From NCBI GenBank assembly GCA_008933835.1, contig WBUG01000001.1, positions 124,001-188,000 on the forward strand: a stretch of 64,000 nt of DNA, written 5' to 3'. A program made the position numbers and the translations under genes. The notes under the pieces were generated by a model that saw only the letters and a list, made by a program, of their open reading frames with translations, was not told the DNA's origin and did not search any database. Every line of letters starts with the position of its first letter. Within the stretch, counting starts at the first letter, position 1. Below are positions 34,218 to 43,026 of the stretch, piece by piece. The stretch comes from Bacteroidota bacterium. GTDB lineage: Bacteria > Bacteroidota > Ignavibacteria > UBA10030 > UBA8401.

Positions 34218-35171
34218 GTGGGATTCTTCGACGCTTTTAAACTGTCGCGACTGAAAGAGGGACTCGCCAAGACGAGGGAGACGCTCGCCGCCAAGGTGAA
34301 CCGACTCATCTTCGCCAAAGGGGTCATCGACGACGACTTCCTCCGCCAGCTGGAGGAGATCCTCATCACCGGAGACGTCGGTGTGGAGACGTCACGGCTC
34401 ATCATCGGCGAGATCAAGCGGAAGGCGAAGGAGCACAAGTACGAGACGCAGGAGGAACTGAACGGACTGGTCCGCTCGGTCGTCGCCTCGTCCCTGCAAC
34501 GCTTTCCGTTCGCGGGGGACGAGCCGTTCTCCTTTCCGCCGCACACCAAACCGTACGTCATCATGGTGGTGGGGGTGAACGGAGCGGGGAAGACCACCAC
34601 CATCGGAAAGCTTGCGCACAACTATCGCACCGCCGGACGGAGCGTGCTCATCGGCGCGGCGGACACGTTCCGGGCGGCGGCGAACGAGCAGCTGGAGGTC
34701 TGGGCGAAGCGTGCCGGAGTGGAGATCGTTCAGCAGCTCCACGGCTCCGATCCCGCGGCAGTGGCGTTCGATACCGTGAAAGCGGCGCAGTCACGCGGTG
34801 CCGAGGTCGTCATCGTGGATACGGCGGGCCGTCTGCACACCAAGACGAACCTGATGGAGGAGCTCAAGAAGATCCGCCGCGTCATCACGAAATGCAGCGC
34901 CGAGGCACCGCACGAAGTGCTGCTGGTGCTGGACGCCACCACCGGACAGAACGCCGTGCAGCAGGCGAAGCAGTTCCACGAGGCGGTGGGGCTCACCGGT
35001 CTCGTCGTGACGAAACTGGACGGCACCGCCAAGGGGGGCGTCATCTTCGCCGTCAGCAATGCAGTGAACGTGCCGGTCCGTTTCATCGGCGTCGGCGAAC
35101 GCATCGACGATCTGCAGCCCTTCGACGCGTCGACCTTCGTCGACGCGCTCTTCACCCGGGAGGCTTCATGA
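34218..35171 (+). CDS. ftsY: signal recognition particle receptor FtsY
   Basis: 317 aa from a GTG at 34218 ('VGFFDAFKLSRLKEG') with AAGGGA 7 nt upstream; an in-frame ATG further up lies inside pgsA and adds unrelated residues. N-domain helices are followed by the GTPase G-domain: 'GVNGAGKTTTIGKLA' (near 117-131), 'DTFRAAANEQL', 'DTAGRLHTKTNLMEEL' and 'TKLDGTAKGG'. No acidic A-domain is present, common outside enterobacteria. It docks ribosome-SRP complexes at the inner membrane. Confidence 0.95.
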   Translation: MGFFDAFKLSRLKEGLAKTRETLAAKVNRLIFAKGVIDDDFLRQLEEILITGDVGVETSRLIIGEIKRKAKEHKYETQEELNGLVRSVVASSLQRFPFAGDEPFSFPPHTKPYVIMVVGVNGAGKTTTIGKLAHNYRTAGRSVLIGAADTFRAAANEQLEVWAKRAGVEIVQQLHGSDPAAVAFDTVKAAQSRGAEVVIVDTAGRLHTKTNLMEELKKIRRVITKCSAEAPHEVLLVLDATTGQNAVQQAKQFHEAVGLTGLVVTKLDGTAKGGVIFAVSNAVNVPVRFIGVGERIDDLQPFDASTFVDALFTREAS

Positions 35172-36181
35172 CGCTCTCCTGGACGGTCCACGAACTCCAC
35201 CTGCGACATACGTTCCGCATCTCGCGCAGCGCGAGCGATGTTGCACGCGTGGTCATTCTGCGTCTCGAGCACGACGGCATCGTCGGATACGGCGAGGCGT
35301 CGCCCACGCGCCGGTACGGCGAGACGCCGGAGACGGTGACGGCGTTCCTTGCATCGCTGGACCTTTCGCGCTATGAATCTCCGATGATGCTCGAAGATAT
35401 CCTCGCGGCGGTGGAAGCGGCCGCGCCCGGCAACACCTCCGCGAAGTGCGCTGTGGACCTGGCGCTCCACGACTGGATGGGGAAGAAGCTCGGCGTCCCG
35501 CTGTACGCGCTGTGGGGCCTGACGCCGGAACGGGCGCCCCTTTCCTCTTTCACCATCGCCATCGATTCGACGGAGGTGGTGCGGAAGAAGGTGGAAGAGG
35601 CGGCGGAGTTCCCCATCCTGAAAGTGAAGCTCGGGGGGGACAACGACGAAGAGATGATATCGACCATCCGTTCGATGACCGACAAGACGTTGTACGTGGA
35701 CGCGAACGAGGGATGGAAGGACCGCGAGACCGCGCTGGCGAGGGTACGCTGGCTGAAGGACAAGAACATCGGATTCATCGAACAGCCGATGCCCGCCGCG
35801 CAGCTGGACGACCTGCGGTGGCTGCGTGAACGTTCGGAGATCCCGCTCATCGCGGACGAGAGCGTGGTGCGGCTCGACGCCATCCCGTCCCTCGCGGGCG
35901 CGTTCGACGGCATCAACATCAAGCTGATGAAATGCACCGGCCTGCGCGAAGCGATGCGGATGATCGCCGTCGCCCGCGCGTTGAAGATGAAGGTGATGAT
36001 GGGCTGTATGATCGAGACCGCCGTCGGCATCTCGGCCGGCGCGCAGCTGGCGCCGCTGCTCGACTACGCGGACCTGGACGGGAACGTGCTCATCACGGAC
36101 GACCCGTTCGACGGCGTGCGGAACACCGCCGGCCGTCTCACGCTCACCCCGCGGCCGGGCCATGGAGCGGTTCCTCGATGA
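35168..36181 (+). CDS. enolase-superfamily dipeptide epimerase (L-Ala-D/L-Glu type)
   Basis: 337 aa from the ATG at 35168 (ATGA overlap with ftsY). Enolase-superfamily capping domain at the N-terminus ('GYGEASPTRRYGE') and barrel with catalytic Lys pair ('ILKVKLGG'), metal ligands in 'VDANEGW', 'IEQPM' and 'ADES', and the second-face Lys in 'NIKLMKCTG'. This set is that of L-Ala-D/L-Glu epimerase, used in recycling murein peptides; substrate preference in this group varies, so other dipeptides are possible. Confidence 0.88.
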   Translation: MTLSWTVHELHLRHTFRISRSASDVARVVILRLEHDGIVGYGEASPTRRYGETPETVTAFLASLDLSRYESPMMLEDILAAVEAAAPGNTSAKCAVDLALHDWMGKKLGVPLYALWGLTPERAPLSSFTIAIDSTEVVRKKVEEAAEFPILKVKLGGDNDEEMISTIRSMTDKTLYVDANEGWKDRETALARVRWLKDKNIGFIEQPMPAAQLDDLRWLRERSEIPLIADESVVRLDAIPSLAGAFDGINIKLMKCTGLREAMRMIAVARALKMKVMMGCMIETAVGISAGAQLAPLLDYADLDGNVLITDDPFDGVRNTAGRLTLTPRPGHGAVPR

Positions 36182-37980
36182 TCGAAATGTCGTCCGTCAT
36201 CAACATATTGCCCGATCATCTGGCGAACAAGATCGCCGCCGGCGAGGTCGTACAGCGGCCCGAATCGGTCGTGAAGGAACTCCTCGAGAACTGCCTCGAT
36301 GCCGGAGCGGAGAGCATCGCTGTCACGGTCGAGAACGCCGGCAAGACCCTCATCCGCATCGTGGACGACGGGAAAGGGATGTCCGGGGAGGACGCCGAGA
36401 AGGCGTTCCTCCGGCACGCCACGAGCAAGATCGCGTCGTACGAGGACCTGGAGAACGTGCGGACCCTCGGATTCCGCGGCGAGGCGCTCGCATCCATCGC
36501 AGCCGTGGCGCAGGTGGAACTGCGGACGAGGAGGGAGGGGACGGAGGTCGGCACGCTGGTGCGTATCGAGGGGGGAGAAGTGAAGGAGCGGTCCGGGACC
36601 GCCCATCCCCGCGGCACGGGCATTTCGGTGCGCAATCTCTTCTTCAACACTCCCGCACGGCGCTCGTTCCTCAAGTCGAACAACACCGAGTTCAAGCATA
36701 TCTATGACACCGTGCAGCGTCTGGCGCTCTCGAGACCGGACGTCGCACTGGAGTTCACCAGCGACGGAGACACCATCCTCGCTCTTCCCTCCCAACGCAT
36801 CGAGGATCGGCTCACCACGTTGTTCGGTGACCGCCAGTTCGCCGCGATGGTGCCGGTGCGCGAGGAGACCGAACTGCTGACCGTGGAGGGTTTCCTCGGC
36901 AAACCCGACTTCGCGAGGCGCTCGAAGGTGGACCAGTACCTCTTCCTCAACGGCCGATTCATCGTCAGCCGTTCCATCAATCACGCGGTCTTCTCCGGAT
37001 ACGAACACCTGGTGGAGAAGGGGAATTTCCCCTTCTTCATGCTCTCCCTCACGCTCGATCCGAGGAAGGTGGATGTGAACGTGCATCCGTCCAAGATGGA
37101 AGTGAAGTTCTCCGACGAGCAGAACGTGTACCGCATCGTCGCCTCCGTCGTCCGCAAGGCGCTCGGACGGCACGACCTGGTGCCGACCGTGGAGTTCACG
37201 CCGTCGTCGCCGGCCTTCGGTTCCTCGTTCCGGCACACCGCCCAGCCGCGGCTCGACGTGCCGGTCGCCGCCTGGACCGGAGGCAGCGCTCTTCCTTCGG
37301 CCGCACCGGAGCAGCTCCCGTTCGATCTCGGCCCGACGCTCGATGCAGCGTTCAGCGCTCCAGCCGCACCGCTCACCACGCCGGCCGCAGGGAGAGAGCC
37401 CGAAGCGATGGAGCCCATCGCCATGTGGCAGCTCCATTCGAAGTACATCCTGGCGCAGATACGCACCGGTCTGATGATCATCGACCAGCACGTGGCGCAC
37501 GAACGCATCCTGTACGAGAAGGCGCTCCAGCGGATGCGCGACACGGTGCCGACCTCCCAGCAACTGCTCTTTCCTCAGACCGTTGCGCTGTCAGCGGGCG
37601 ATTTCACCCTCGTGCGCGACGTGCTGCCGTTCCTCCGGTCCATCGGATTCGAGACGTCGGAGTTCGGGAAGAACACGGTGCTACTCGAGGGTGTACCGCC
37701 GGAGGTGAAGGCCGGCACGGAGACCTCCATTCTGCAGGACATCCTCGACGAGTTCAAGAACAATCAACTGCGCGTCAAGCTCGACGCGAGCGACAATATC
37801 GCCAAGTCGTTCTCCTGCAAGGCCGCCATCAAAGCGGGGGAGAAGCTGTCCGAGACCGAGATGCGGTCGCTCGTGGACCAGCTCTTCGCCACCGCGATGC
37901 CGTACGTCTGTCCGCACGGCCGTCCGGTGCTCATCAAGGTCTCGCTGCAGGAGCTCGACCGCCGGTTTTTCAGGACCTGA
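36178..37980 (+). CDS. mutL: DNA mismatch repair protein MutL
   Basis: 600 aa. N-terminal GHKL ATPase ('LPDHLANKIAAGEVVQRPESV', 'DDGKGM', 'TLGFRGEALASIAAV', 'GTGISVRNLFFNTPARRSFL'). The C-terminal dimerisation domain carries the endonuclease metal motif in the form 'DQHVAHERILYE' (near residue 434; Val in place of the usual first Ala), plus 'FSCKAAIKAGE' and 'CPHGRP', so it should be a nicking MutL as in bacteria without MutH. Start at 36178 by ATGA overlap; 'MSSVIN' 9 nt later is possible. Confidence 0.96.
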   Translation: MIEMSSVINILPDHLANKIAAGEVVQRPESVVKELLENCLDAGAESIAVTVENAGKTLIRIVDDGKGMSGEDAEKAFLRHATSKIASYEDLENVRTLGFRGEALASIAAVAQVELRTRREGTEVGTLVRIEGGEVKERSGTAHPRGTGISVRNLFFNTPARRSFLKSNNTEFKHIYDTVQRLALSRPDVALEFTSDGDTILALPSQRIEDRLTTLFGDRQFAAMVPVREETELLTVEGFLGKPDFARRSKVDQYLFLNGRFIVSRSINHAVFSGYEHLVEKGNFPFFMLSLTLDPRKVDVNVHPSKMEVKFSDEQNVYRIVASVVRKALGRHDLVPTVEFTPSSPAFGSSFRHTAQPRLDVPVAAWTGGSALPSAAPEQLPFDLGPTLDAAFSAPAAPLTTPAAGREPEAMEPIAMWQLHSKYILAQIRTGLMIIDQHVAHERILYEKALQRMRDTVPTSQQLLFPQTVALSAGDFTLVRDVLPFLRSIGFETSEFGKNTVLLEGVPPEVKAGTETSILQDILDEFKNNQLRVKLDASDNIAKSFSCKAAIKAGEKLSETEMRSLVDQLFATAMPYVCPHGRPVLIKVSLQELDRRFFRT

Positions 37981-37982
37981 CC

Positions 37983-38267
37983 ATGAAGATCATCACCGTC
38001 CATTTCACCGTCCGGCCGGAGTGCCGCACCGAAGCCCTCGCGCTCTGCCGTTCCATGATCGCACCGTCCCGCGCGGAAGCGGGATGCATCCGGTACGAGC
38101 TGTATCAGGACGTCACGGACGAGCACCGGTTCTTTTTCTACGAGGAGTGGGCCGATCAGCGGGCGGTGGACGAGCACGCGGCGGCCCCCCATTACATCGA
38201 TTTCGTTCCCCGATTCGGTCCGTTGCTGACCGCACCGGCGGACCTACAGGTCCGTTCGGTGCAATGA
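37983..38267 (+). CDS. antibiotic biosynthesis monooxygenase (ABM) domain protein
   Basis: 94 aa, a single ferredoxin-like ABM domain ('VHFTVRPECRTEALALCRSMI', 'PGCIRYELYQD'-like 'AGCIRYELYQDVTDEH', 'FFFYEEWADQRAVDEHAAAPHYIDF'). Small ABM proteins include quinol monooxygenases (YgiN) and many of unknown substrate. It follows mutL by 2 nt. Role here unknown; probable dimer. Confidence 0.87.
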   Translation: MKIITVHFTVRPECRTEALALCRSMIAPSRAEAGCIRYELYQDVTDEHRFFFYEEWADQRAVDEHAAAPHYIDFVPRFGPLLTAPADLQVRSVQ

Positions 38268-38327
38268 TCCCTCTCTCCGTGCAAACAGCGCGGAGGGCAT
38301 CGCTCATTCAACCGAGGAGTGATTCGC

Positions 38328-39995
38328 ATGTCCAGCACATCTGATACACCGGCCTATGAGAAGGCCAGAAAGCGGTACCAGGAGACCGTCGCCGCGGCCA
38401 AGGTCCGGCCTGCTTCGTTCACGACGGTCAGCGGTGCGCCGGTGAACGTCACTTATTCGCCGGACGACATCGCCGAGACCGATTATCTGTCCGAAATAGG
38501 CTTTCCGGGTGATTTCCCCTATACACGAGGCATCCACCAGACTGGATACCGGGGGAAATTATGGACGATGCGGCAGTTCGCCGGTTTCGGCACGCCCGAA
38601 GACACCAATCAGCGCTTCAAATACCTCCTCGAGCACGGTCAGACCGGTCTCTCCACTGCATTCGACCTTCCCACTCTGATGGGGAGGGACGCTGATGACC
38701 CGCTGTCCGAAGGGGAGGTGGGAATTTGCGGAGTGTCGGTGAGTTCCCTGGCGGACATGGAGATCCTCTTCAAAGGGATACCGTTGGACCAGGTCACCAC
38801 ATCGATGACCATCAACGCGCCCGCGGCGATGATCCTGGCGATGTATATCGCCGTGGCGGAGAAACAGAAGGTCTCCTCCGATAAACTCCGGGGGACGATC
38901 CAGAACGATATCCTGAAGGAGTACATCGCCCAGAAGGAATGGATCTATCCGCCGACCCCGTCCATGCGGATCATCACGGATATGTTCCGTTATTGTTCGA
39001 AAGAACTTCCGTCCTTCAACCCTATCTCCGTGTCCGGCTATCACATACGGGAAGCCGGTTCGACCTCTGTCCAGGAGTTAGCGTTCACCCTGGCGGACGG
39101 GTTCGCGTACATCGAAGCGGGCATCGCCGCCGGATTGGACGTCGATGAGTTCGCTCCCCGCATCTCGTTCTTCTTCAATTCCCACCTCGACTTCTTCGAA
39201 GAAGTGGCGAAGTTCCGGGCAGCCCGGCGCATCTATGCGAAACGGATGCGGGGGAAGTACGGAGCGAAGAATCCCCGTTCTTGGACCCTCCGGTTCCATA
39301 CACAGACGGCGGGATGTACGCTCACGGCGCAGCAGCCGGAGAACAACATCGTCCGGACCGCTCTGCAGGCGCTGGCCGGCGTTCTCGGCGGCACTCAATC
39401 CCTGCACACCAACTCGATGGACGAGACCCTGGCGCTCCCCTCCGACAAGGCGGTGAAGATCGCGCTCCGGACACAGCAGATCATCGCCGATGAGACGGGG
39501 GTCGCCAACGTTGTGGACCCGCTGGGAGGGAGCCATTTCGTGGAAGCGATGACGGACCGGATGGAACAGGAAGCGGAACGGTACTTCGAGCGGATCGACA
39601 TGTTGGGGGGCGTCATCCCGGCCATCGAACAGGGTTTCTTCCAGCGCGAGATCGCCGAAGCCGCGTACCGGTATCAGCGGGAACTCGATACGGGAGTGAA
39701 GACCATCGTCGGCGTGAATCAATACGTTGAGGAGAACGAGACGGTGGACATCCCCATCCTCGCGATCTCGCCGGAAGTGGAACGGGTCCAGCGGAAGCGC
39801 GTCGCGGAATTGCGGCAGAGCCGTCCGCAGCAGGAGGTCAACGATGCCATCGCCCGGCTGAAGGCCGCTGCAACGGACGGTTCCAATCTGATGCCGCCGC
39901 TCCTTGACGCGGCGCGGCGGTATGTGACGCTCGGCGAGATGTGCTCCGCACTCGTGGAGCACTTTGGCGTGTACGAAGAACAGGCGGTGTTCTGA
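38328..39995 (+). CDS. stand-alone acyl-CoA mutase large subunit (isobutyryl/methylmalonyl-CoA mutase type)
   Basis: 555 aa from the ATG at 38328 with GAGGAG 8 nt upstream. It is only the substrate-binding TIM-barrel domain ('[14 protein letters not shown]', '[15 protein letters not shown]', '[16 protein letters not shown]', '[10 protein letters not shown]', '[13 protein letters not shown]'); there is no B12-binding C-terminal domain, so a small subunit must be encoded elsewhere. By-eye alignment puts Tyr74 at the position of Tyr89 of methylmalonyl-CoA mutase but Gln202 at Arg207, the residue that binds the substrate carboxylate. Gln is typical of isobutyryl-CoA mutase, so methylmalonyl-CoA may not be the substrate. 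Co-transcribed with ubiA (1-nt overlap). Confidence 0.9.
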   Translation: MSSTSDTPAYEKARKRYQETVAAAKVRPASFTTVSGAPVNVTYSPDDIAETDYLSEIGFPGDFPYTRGIHQTGYRGKLWTMRQFAGFGTPEDTNQRFKYLLEHGQTGLSTAFDLPTLMGRDADDPLSEGEVGICGVSVSSLADMEILFKGIPLDQVTTSMTINAPAAMILAMYIAVAEKQKVSSDKLRGTIQNDILKEYIAQKEWIYPPTPSMRIITDMFRYCSKELPSFNPISVSGYHIREAGSTSVQELAFTLADGFAYIEAGIAAGLDVDEFAPRISFFFNSHLDFFEEVAKFRAARRIYAKRMRGKYGAKNPRSWTLRFHTQTAGCTLTAQQPENNIVRTALQALAGVLGGTQSLHTNSMDETLALPSDKAVKIALRTQQIIADETGVANVVDPLGGSHFVEAMTDRMEQEAERYFERIDMLGGVIPAIEQGFFQREIAEAAYRYQRELDTGVKTIVGVNQYVEENETVDIPILAISPEVERVQRKRVAELRQSRPQQEVNDAIARLKAAATDGSNLMPPLLDAARRYVTLGEMCSALVEHFGVYEEQAVF

Positions 39996-40906
39996 TGACG
40001 GCGGCAGAGACTCCGGACGGCGGACCGTCCTATCTTCGATCGCTCGTCGGCCTCTTCCGGCCGCTGCAATGGCTGAAGAACGGGTTCGTCTTCACGCCGC
40101 TGGTGTTCAGCCGGCACCTGCTGGAGTCCGCGTACGTCCTGTATGCCGCGGCCGCGTTCCTCTCGTTCTGTCTCATGTCCAGTGCCGTCTATGTCATGAA
40201 CGACATTCTGGACCGCGAAGCGGACCGGTCGCATCCGCAGAAGCGGAACAGGCCGGTCGCGTCCGGGCGGATCTCACCGTCGGCGGCGGGGATATCGGCG
40301 ATACTGCTTTTCGCCGCGGCGGCCGTCGCTGCGCTCTCCGTGAGTCTTGCGTTCGCCGGAATCATTGCCGGGTACTTCGTCCTGCAGACGGCGTACTCAA
40401 TTCGATTGAAGCATGTGGCGCTGGTGGACATCTTCCTCATCGCCTTCGGTTTCATGCTCCGGGTGATCGGCGGTGCGGTGGCCATTGATGTGGTCATCTC
40501 GCACTGGATCGTCATCACCACCCTTTTCCTGTCGCTCTTCCTCGCCGCCTCCAAACGGCGGAGCGAGCTGGAACTGGTGCAGCGGCTCGGTCTCGCGGAG
40601 ACCCGTCCCGTCCTTCAGCAGTACTCCATCGCGTTCCTCGACTCCATTCTCGTCATCACGGCGACCGGCGTCGCCATCTCGTACTCCCTCTATACGATGG
40701 CGGAGCGGACCATCACGACGTTCGGTTCGGAGCATCTCATCTTCACCACGGTCTTCGTCCTCTTCGGCATCTTCCGCTACCTCTTCCTCGTCCTCCGCCG
40801 CGGGGAAGGGGAGAACCCCACCGCAATCCTCGTCCGCGACGTCCCGATGGGGGTGAACCTCCTTCTCTGGCTCGCCGCTGTCGTCTCGATCATCTACCTT
40901 CGCTGA
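39995..40906 (+). CDS. ubiA: UbiA-family polyprenyl-phosphate phosphoribosyltransferase (DPPR synthase type)
   Basis: 303 aa from the ATG at 39995 (TGATG overlap with the mutase stop), about nine membrane helices. The UbiA metal motif NDxxDxxxD is intact (Asn69, Asp70, Asp73, Asp77), followed by 'HPQKRNRPVASG'. 'RPLQWLKN', 'LKHVALVDIFLIAFGFMLRVIGGAVA' and 'LAASKRRSEL' match the mycobacterial Rv3806c subfamily rather than quinone or heme UbiA enzymes. That enzyme transfers 5-phosphoribose from PRPP to decaprenyl phosphate. Neighbouring dprE1/dprE2 strongly support this role. Confidence 0.88.
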   Translation: MTAAETPDGGPSYLRSLVGLFRPLQWLKNGFVFTPLVFSRHLLESAYVLYAAAAFLSFCLMSSAVYVMNDILDREADRSHPQKRNRPVASGRISPSAAGISAILLFAAAAVAALSVSLAFAGIIAGYFVLQTAYSIRLKHVALVDIFLIAFGFMLRVIGGAVAIDVVISHWIVITTLFLSLFLAASKRRSELELVQRLGLAETRPVLQQYSIAFLDSILVITATGVAISYSLYTMAERTITTFGSEHLIFTTVFVLFGIFRYLFLVLRRGEGENPTAILVRDVPMGVNLLLWLAAVVSIIYLR

Positions 40907-40978
40907 ACGCCGGCGGAAGTAGTCCGGCAGAGGACAAAACGCTTCTAAAACTCCCTTTCTTTTTGTATTTTCAATTCC

Positions 40979-42295
40979 ATGAAGGTCACCAACTGGGGGA
41001 ACTATCCGGTCATCGACGCGGTCGTGCATGAACCGCGTACGACGGACGACGTGCGACGCATCGTTGCGGAAGAGCGGGAGCTCATTCCGCGCGGACTCGG
41101 CCGCTGCTACGGCGATTCGTCGCTCAATCACACCATCCTCTCCACCCGTCATCTGGACCATTTCATCGCGTTCGATTCGTCCACCGGTCTGCTCACCTGC
41201 GAAGCGGGGGTCTCGTTCGCCGATATCGTCGAAGCGATGGTGCCGCGCGGATGGTTCCTTCCGGTGACGCCGGGGACGAAGTTCGTGACGGTCGGCGGGG
41301 CGGTGGCGTCGGATGTGCACGGTAAGAACCATCACGTCGCCGGCTCGCTTTCGTCCCACATTGCATCGCTGAAACTGCTGCTCGCTTCCGGCGAGGTCCG
41401 TACCGTGACGCCGGAAGGTGAGCCGGAGCTGTTCTGGGCGACGTGCGGAGGGATGGGACTGACGGGGGTCATCCTTGAAGCGGCGATCCGCATGAAGCGC
41501 ATCGAGACCGCGTACATCCGTCAGCGCATCGTGAAGAACCGGAACATCGACGAGGCGGTCGAGGCGTTCGAACGGAACGCCGAATGGACCTACTCCGTCG
41601 CCTGGATCGATTGTCTGGCGAAAGGGGAGCATCTCGGACGGTCGGCGCTCATCCTCGGAGAGCATGCCACCCAGGCGGAGGTCGGATTCCGGTACCGGGA
41701 CCCTCTGTCGGCGGAGCGCCCACTGTCCGTCGCCGTTCCGTTCATGTTCCCCGGTTTCGCCCTGAACACCCTCACCGTGAAGGCGTTCAATGCGCTGCGG
41801 TACGCGACGTACCGGAACGGCGATTCGTTCGTGGAGTACGAACCGTTCTTCTATCCGCTGGACGGCATCCGTTCCTGGAACCGCATCTACGGCCGGCGGG
41901 GCTTCACGCAATATCAGTTCGTCGTTCCGCGCAACGGTGCCGCAGCGTTGCTGCGCCGCATCCTCTCCCGAATCGCGGAGAGCGGCGAGGGTTCGTTCCT
42001 GGCGGTCCTGAAGCTGTTCGGCCGGCAGGAGGGGATGCTCTCCTTCCCGATGGAAGGGTACACGCTGGCGCTCGACTTTGCGATGACGCCGGAAGCGCTC
42101 CGTCTCTTCTCGGAACTCGACACGCTCGTGACGGAGAACGGAGGACGTCTGTATCTGACGAAGGACGTCCGGATGAACCCTGAGACCTTCGAGCGGGGCT
42201 ACGCGAAGGCGGCGCGCTTCAAGGAGGTGAAACGGTCGGTGGACCCGCACGGGAAGTTCCTCTCGCTCCAGTCACGGAGGGTCGGTATCCTATGA
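40979..42295 (+). CDS. dprE1: decaprenylphosphoryl-beta-D-ribose 2-oxidase homologue
   Basis: 438 aa. FAD-binding PCMH-type fold: 'GLGRCYGDSS', 'PVTPGTKFVTVGGAVASDVHGKNHH' (His114, Lys116), 'LFWATCGGMGLTGVI'. The substrate domain has 'RRGFTQYQFVVP' and 'GRLYLTKDVR' (Lys395, equivalent to mycobacterial Lys418). It oxidises the C2 hydroxyl of polyprenylphosphoryl-ribose, first half of epimerisation to arabinose. In 'LSFPMEGYTLALDF' Ala364 replaces Cys387, the residue that benzothiazinones bind covalently. A T-rich TATTTT lies 8 nt upstream of the ATG with no Shine-Dalgarno. dprE2 overlaps by 4 nt. Confidence 0.92.
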   Translation: MKVTNWGNYPVIDAVVHEPRTTDDVRRIVAEERELIPRGLGRCYGDSSLNHTILSTRHLDHFIAFDSSTGLLTCEAGVSFADIVEAMVPRGWFLPVTPGTKFVTVGGAVASDVHGKNHHVAGSLSSHIASLKLLLASGEVRTVTPEGEPELFWATCGGMGLTGVILEAAIRMKRIETAYIRQRIVKNRNIDEAVEAFERNAEWTYSVAWIDCLAKGEHLGRSALILGEHATQAEVGFRYRDPLSAERPLSVAVPFMFPGFALNTLTVKAFNALRYATYRNGDSFVEYEPFFYPLDGIRSWNRIYGRRGFTQYQFVVPRNGAAALLRRILSRIAESGEGSFLAVLKLFGRQEGMLSFPMEGYTLALDFAMTPEALRLFSELDTLVTENGGRLYLTKDVRMNPETFERGYAKAARFKEVKRSVDPHGKFLSLQSRRVGIL

Positions 42296-43026
42296 GAAGC
42301 GTCCTCTTCATCGGCGCCGGATCGGACATCACGCGCCCCCTCGCGCACCGGTACGCGCGTGCGGGATACGGCATCGTCCTGGCGAGCCGCTCTCTTCCGG
42401 CGCTGGAACGCATGGCGGATGACATCCGCATCCGGTTCAACGTCGACGCTCGGGCGTACGCGTTCGACGTCACCCGTACGGAGATGCACGCATCGTTCTA
42501 CGCCGCACTTCCCGAGCCGCCGGAGATCGTCGTCTGTCTCGCCGGCACGCTGGGAGAACAAGCGCTCTCCGAACAGGATATCGGGGCGGCGCGGCAGGTC
42601 ATCGACGCCAATTTCACCGGCATCGTCTCCATCCTTCACATCGTTGCGGCGGACTTCGAACGGCGGAAGAAGGGTTCCATCGTCGGCGTCAGTTCGGTGG
42701 CGGGGGAGCGGGGCCGGAAAAGCAACTATGTGTACGCGGCGGCGAAGGCGGGATTCACCGCGTTCCTTTCCGGTCTCCGCAACCGGCTCTATCCGTCGCA
42801 CGTGCACGTGCTCACCGTGCATCCCGGTTTCATCCGGACGAAGATGATCGCGGGACGGGAGACGCCCGGCATCATCACCGCATCGCCCGAACAGGTGGCG
42901 AAGGACATCTACGAGGCGCAGCGGGCGGGGAAGGACTTCATCTATTCGCGCTGGTTCTGGAGGTACATCATGCTGCTCTTCACGATGATACCGGAATCGG
43001 TCGCCAAGAAGCTCGATCTCCGATGA
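42292..43026 (+). CDS. dprE2: decaprenylphosphoryl-2-keto-D-erythro-pentose reductase homologue
   Basis: 244 aa short-chain dehydrogenase. Nucleotide-binding 'VLFIGAGSDI' (a variant of TGxxxGIG), Asn107, Ser134/135, Tyr148 and Lys152 ('YAAAK') make the catalytic set. The C-terminal 'SRWFWRYIMLLFTMIPESVAKKL' membrane-associated tail resembles mycobacterial DprE2 (Rv3791). It reduces the 2-keto intermediate from DprE1 with NADH to polyprenylphosphoryl-D-arabinose. The adjacency and 4-nt overlap with dprE1 fit the two-enzyme epimerase. Confidence 0.9.
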   Translation: MRSVLFIGAGSDITRPLAHRYARAGYGIVLASRSLPALERMADDIRIRFNVDARAYAFDVTRTEMHASFYAALPEPPEIVVCLAGTLGEQALSEQDIGAARQVIDANFTGIVSILHIVAADFERRKKGSIVGVSSVAGERGRKSNYVYAAAKAGFTAFLSGLRNRLYPSHVHVLTVHPGFIRTKMIAGRETPGIITASPEQVAKDIYEAQRAGKDFIYSRWFWRYIMLLFTMIPESVAKKLDLR

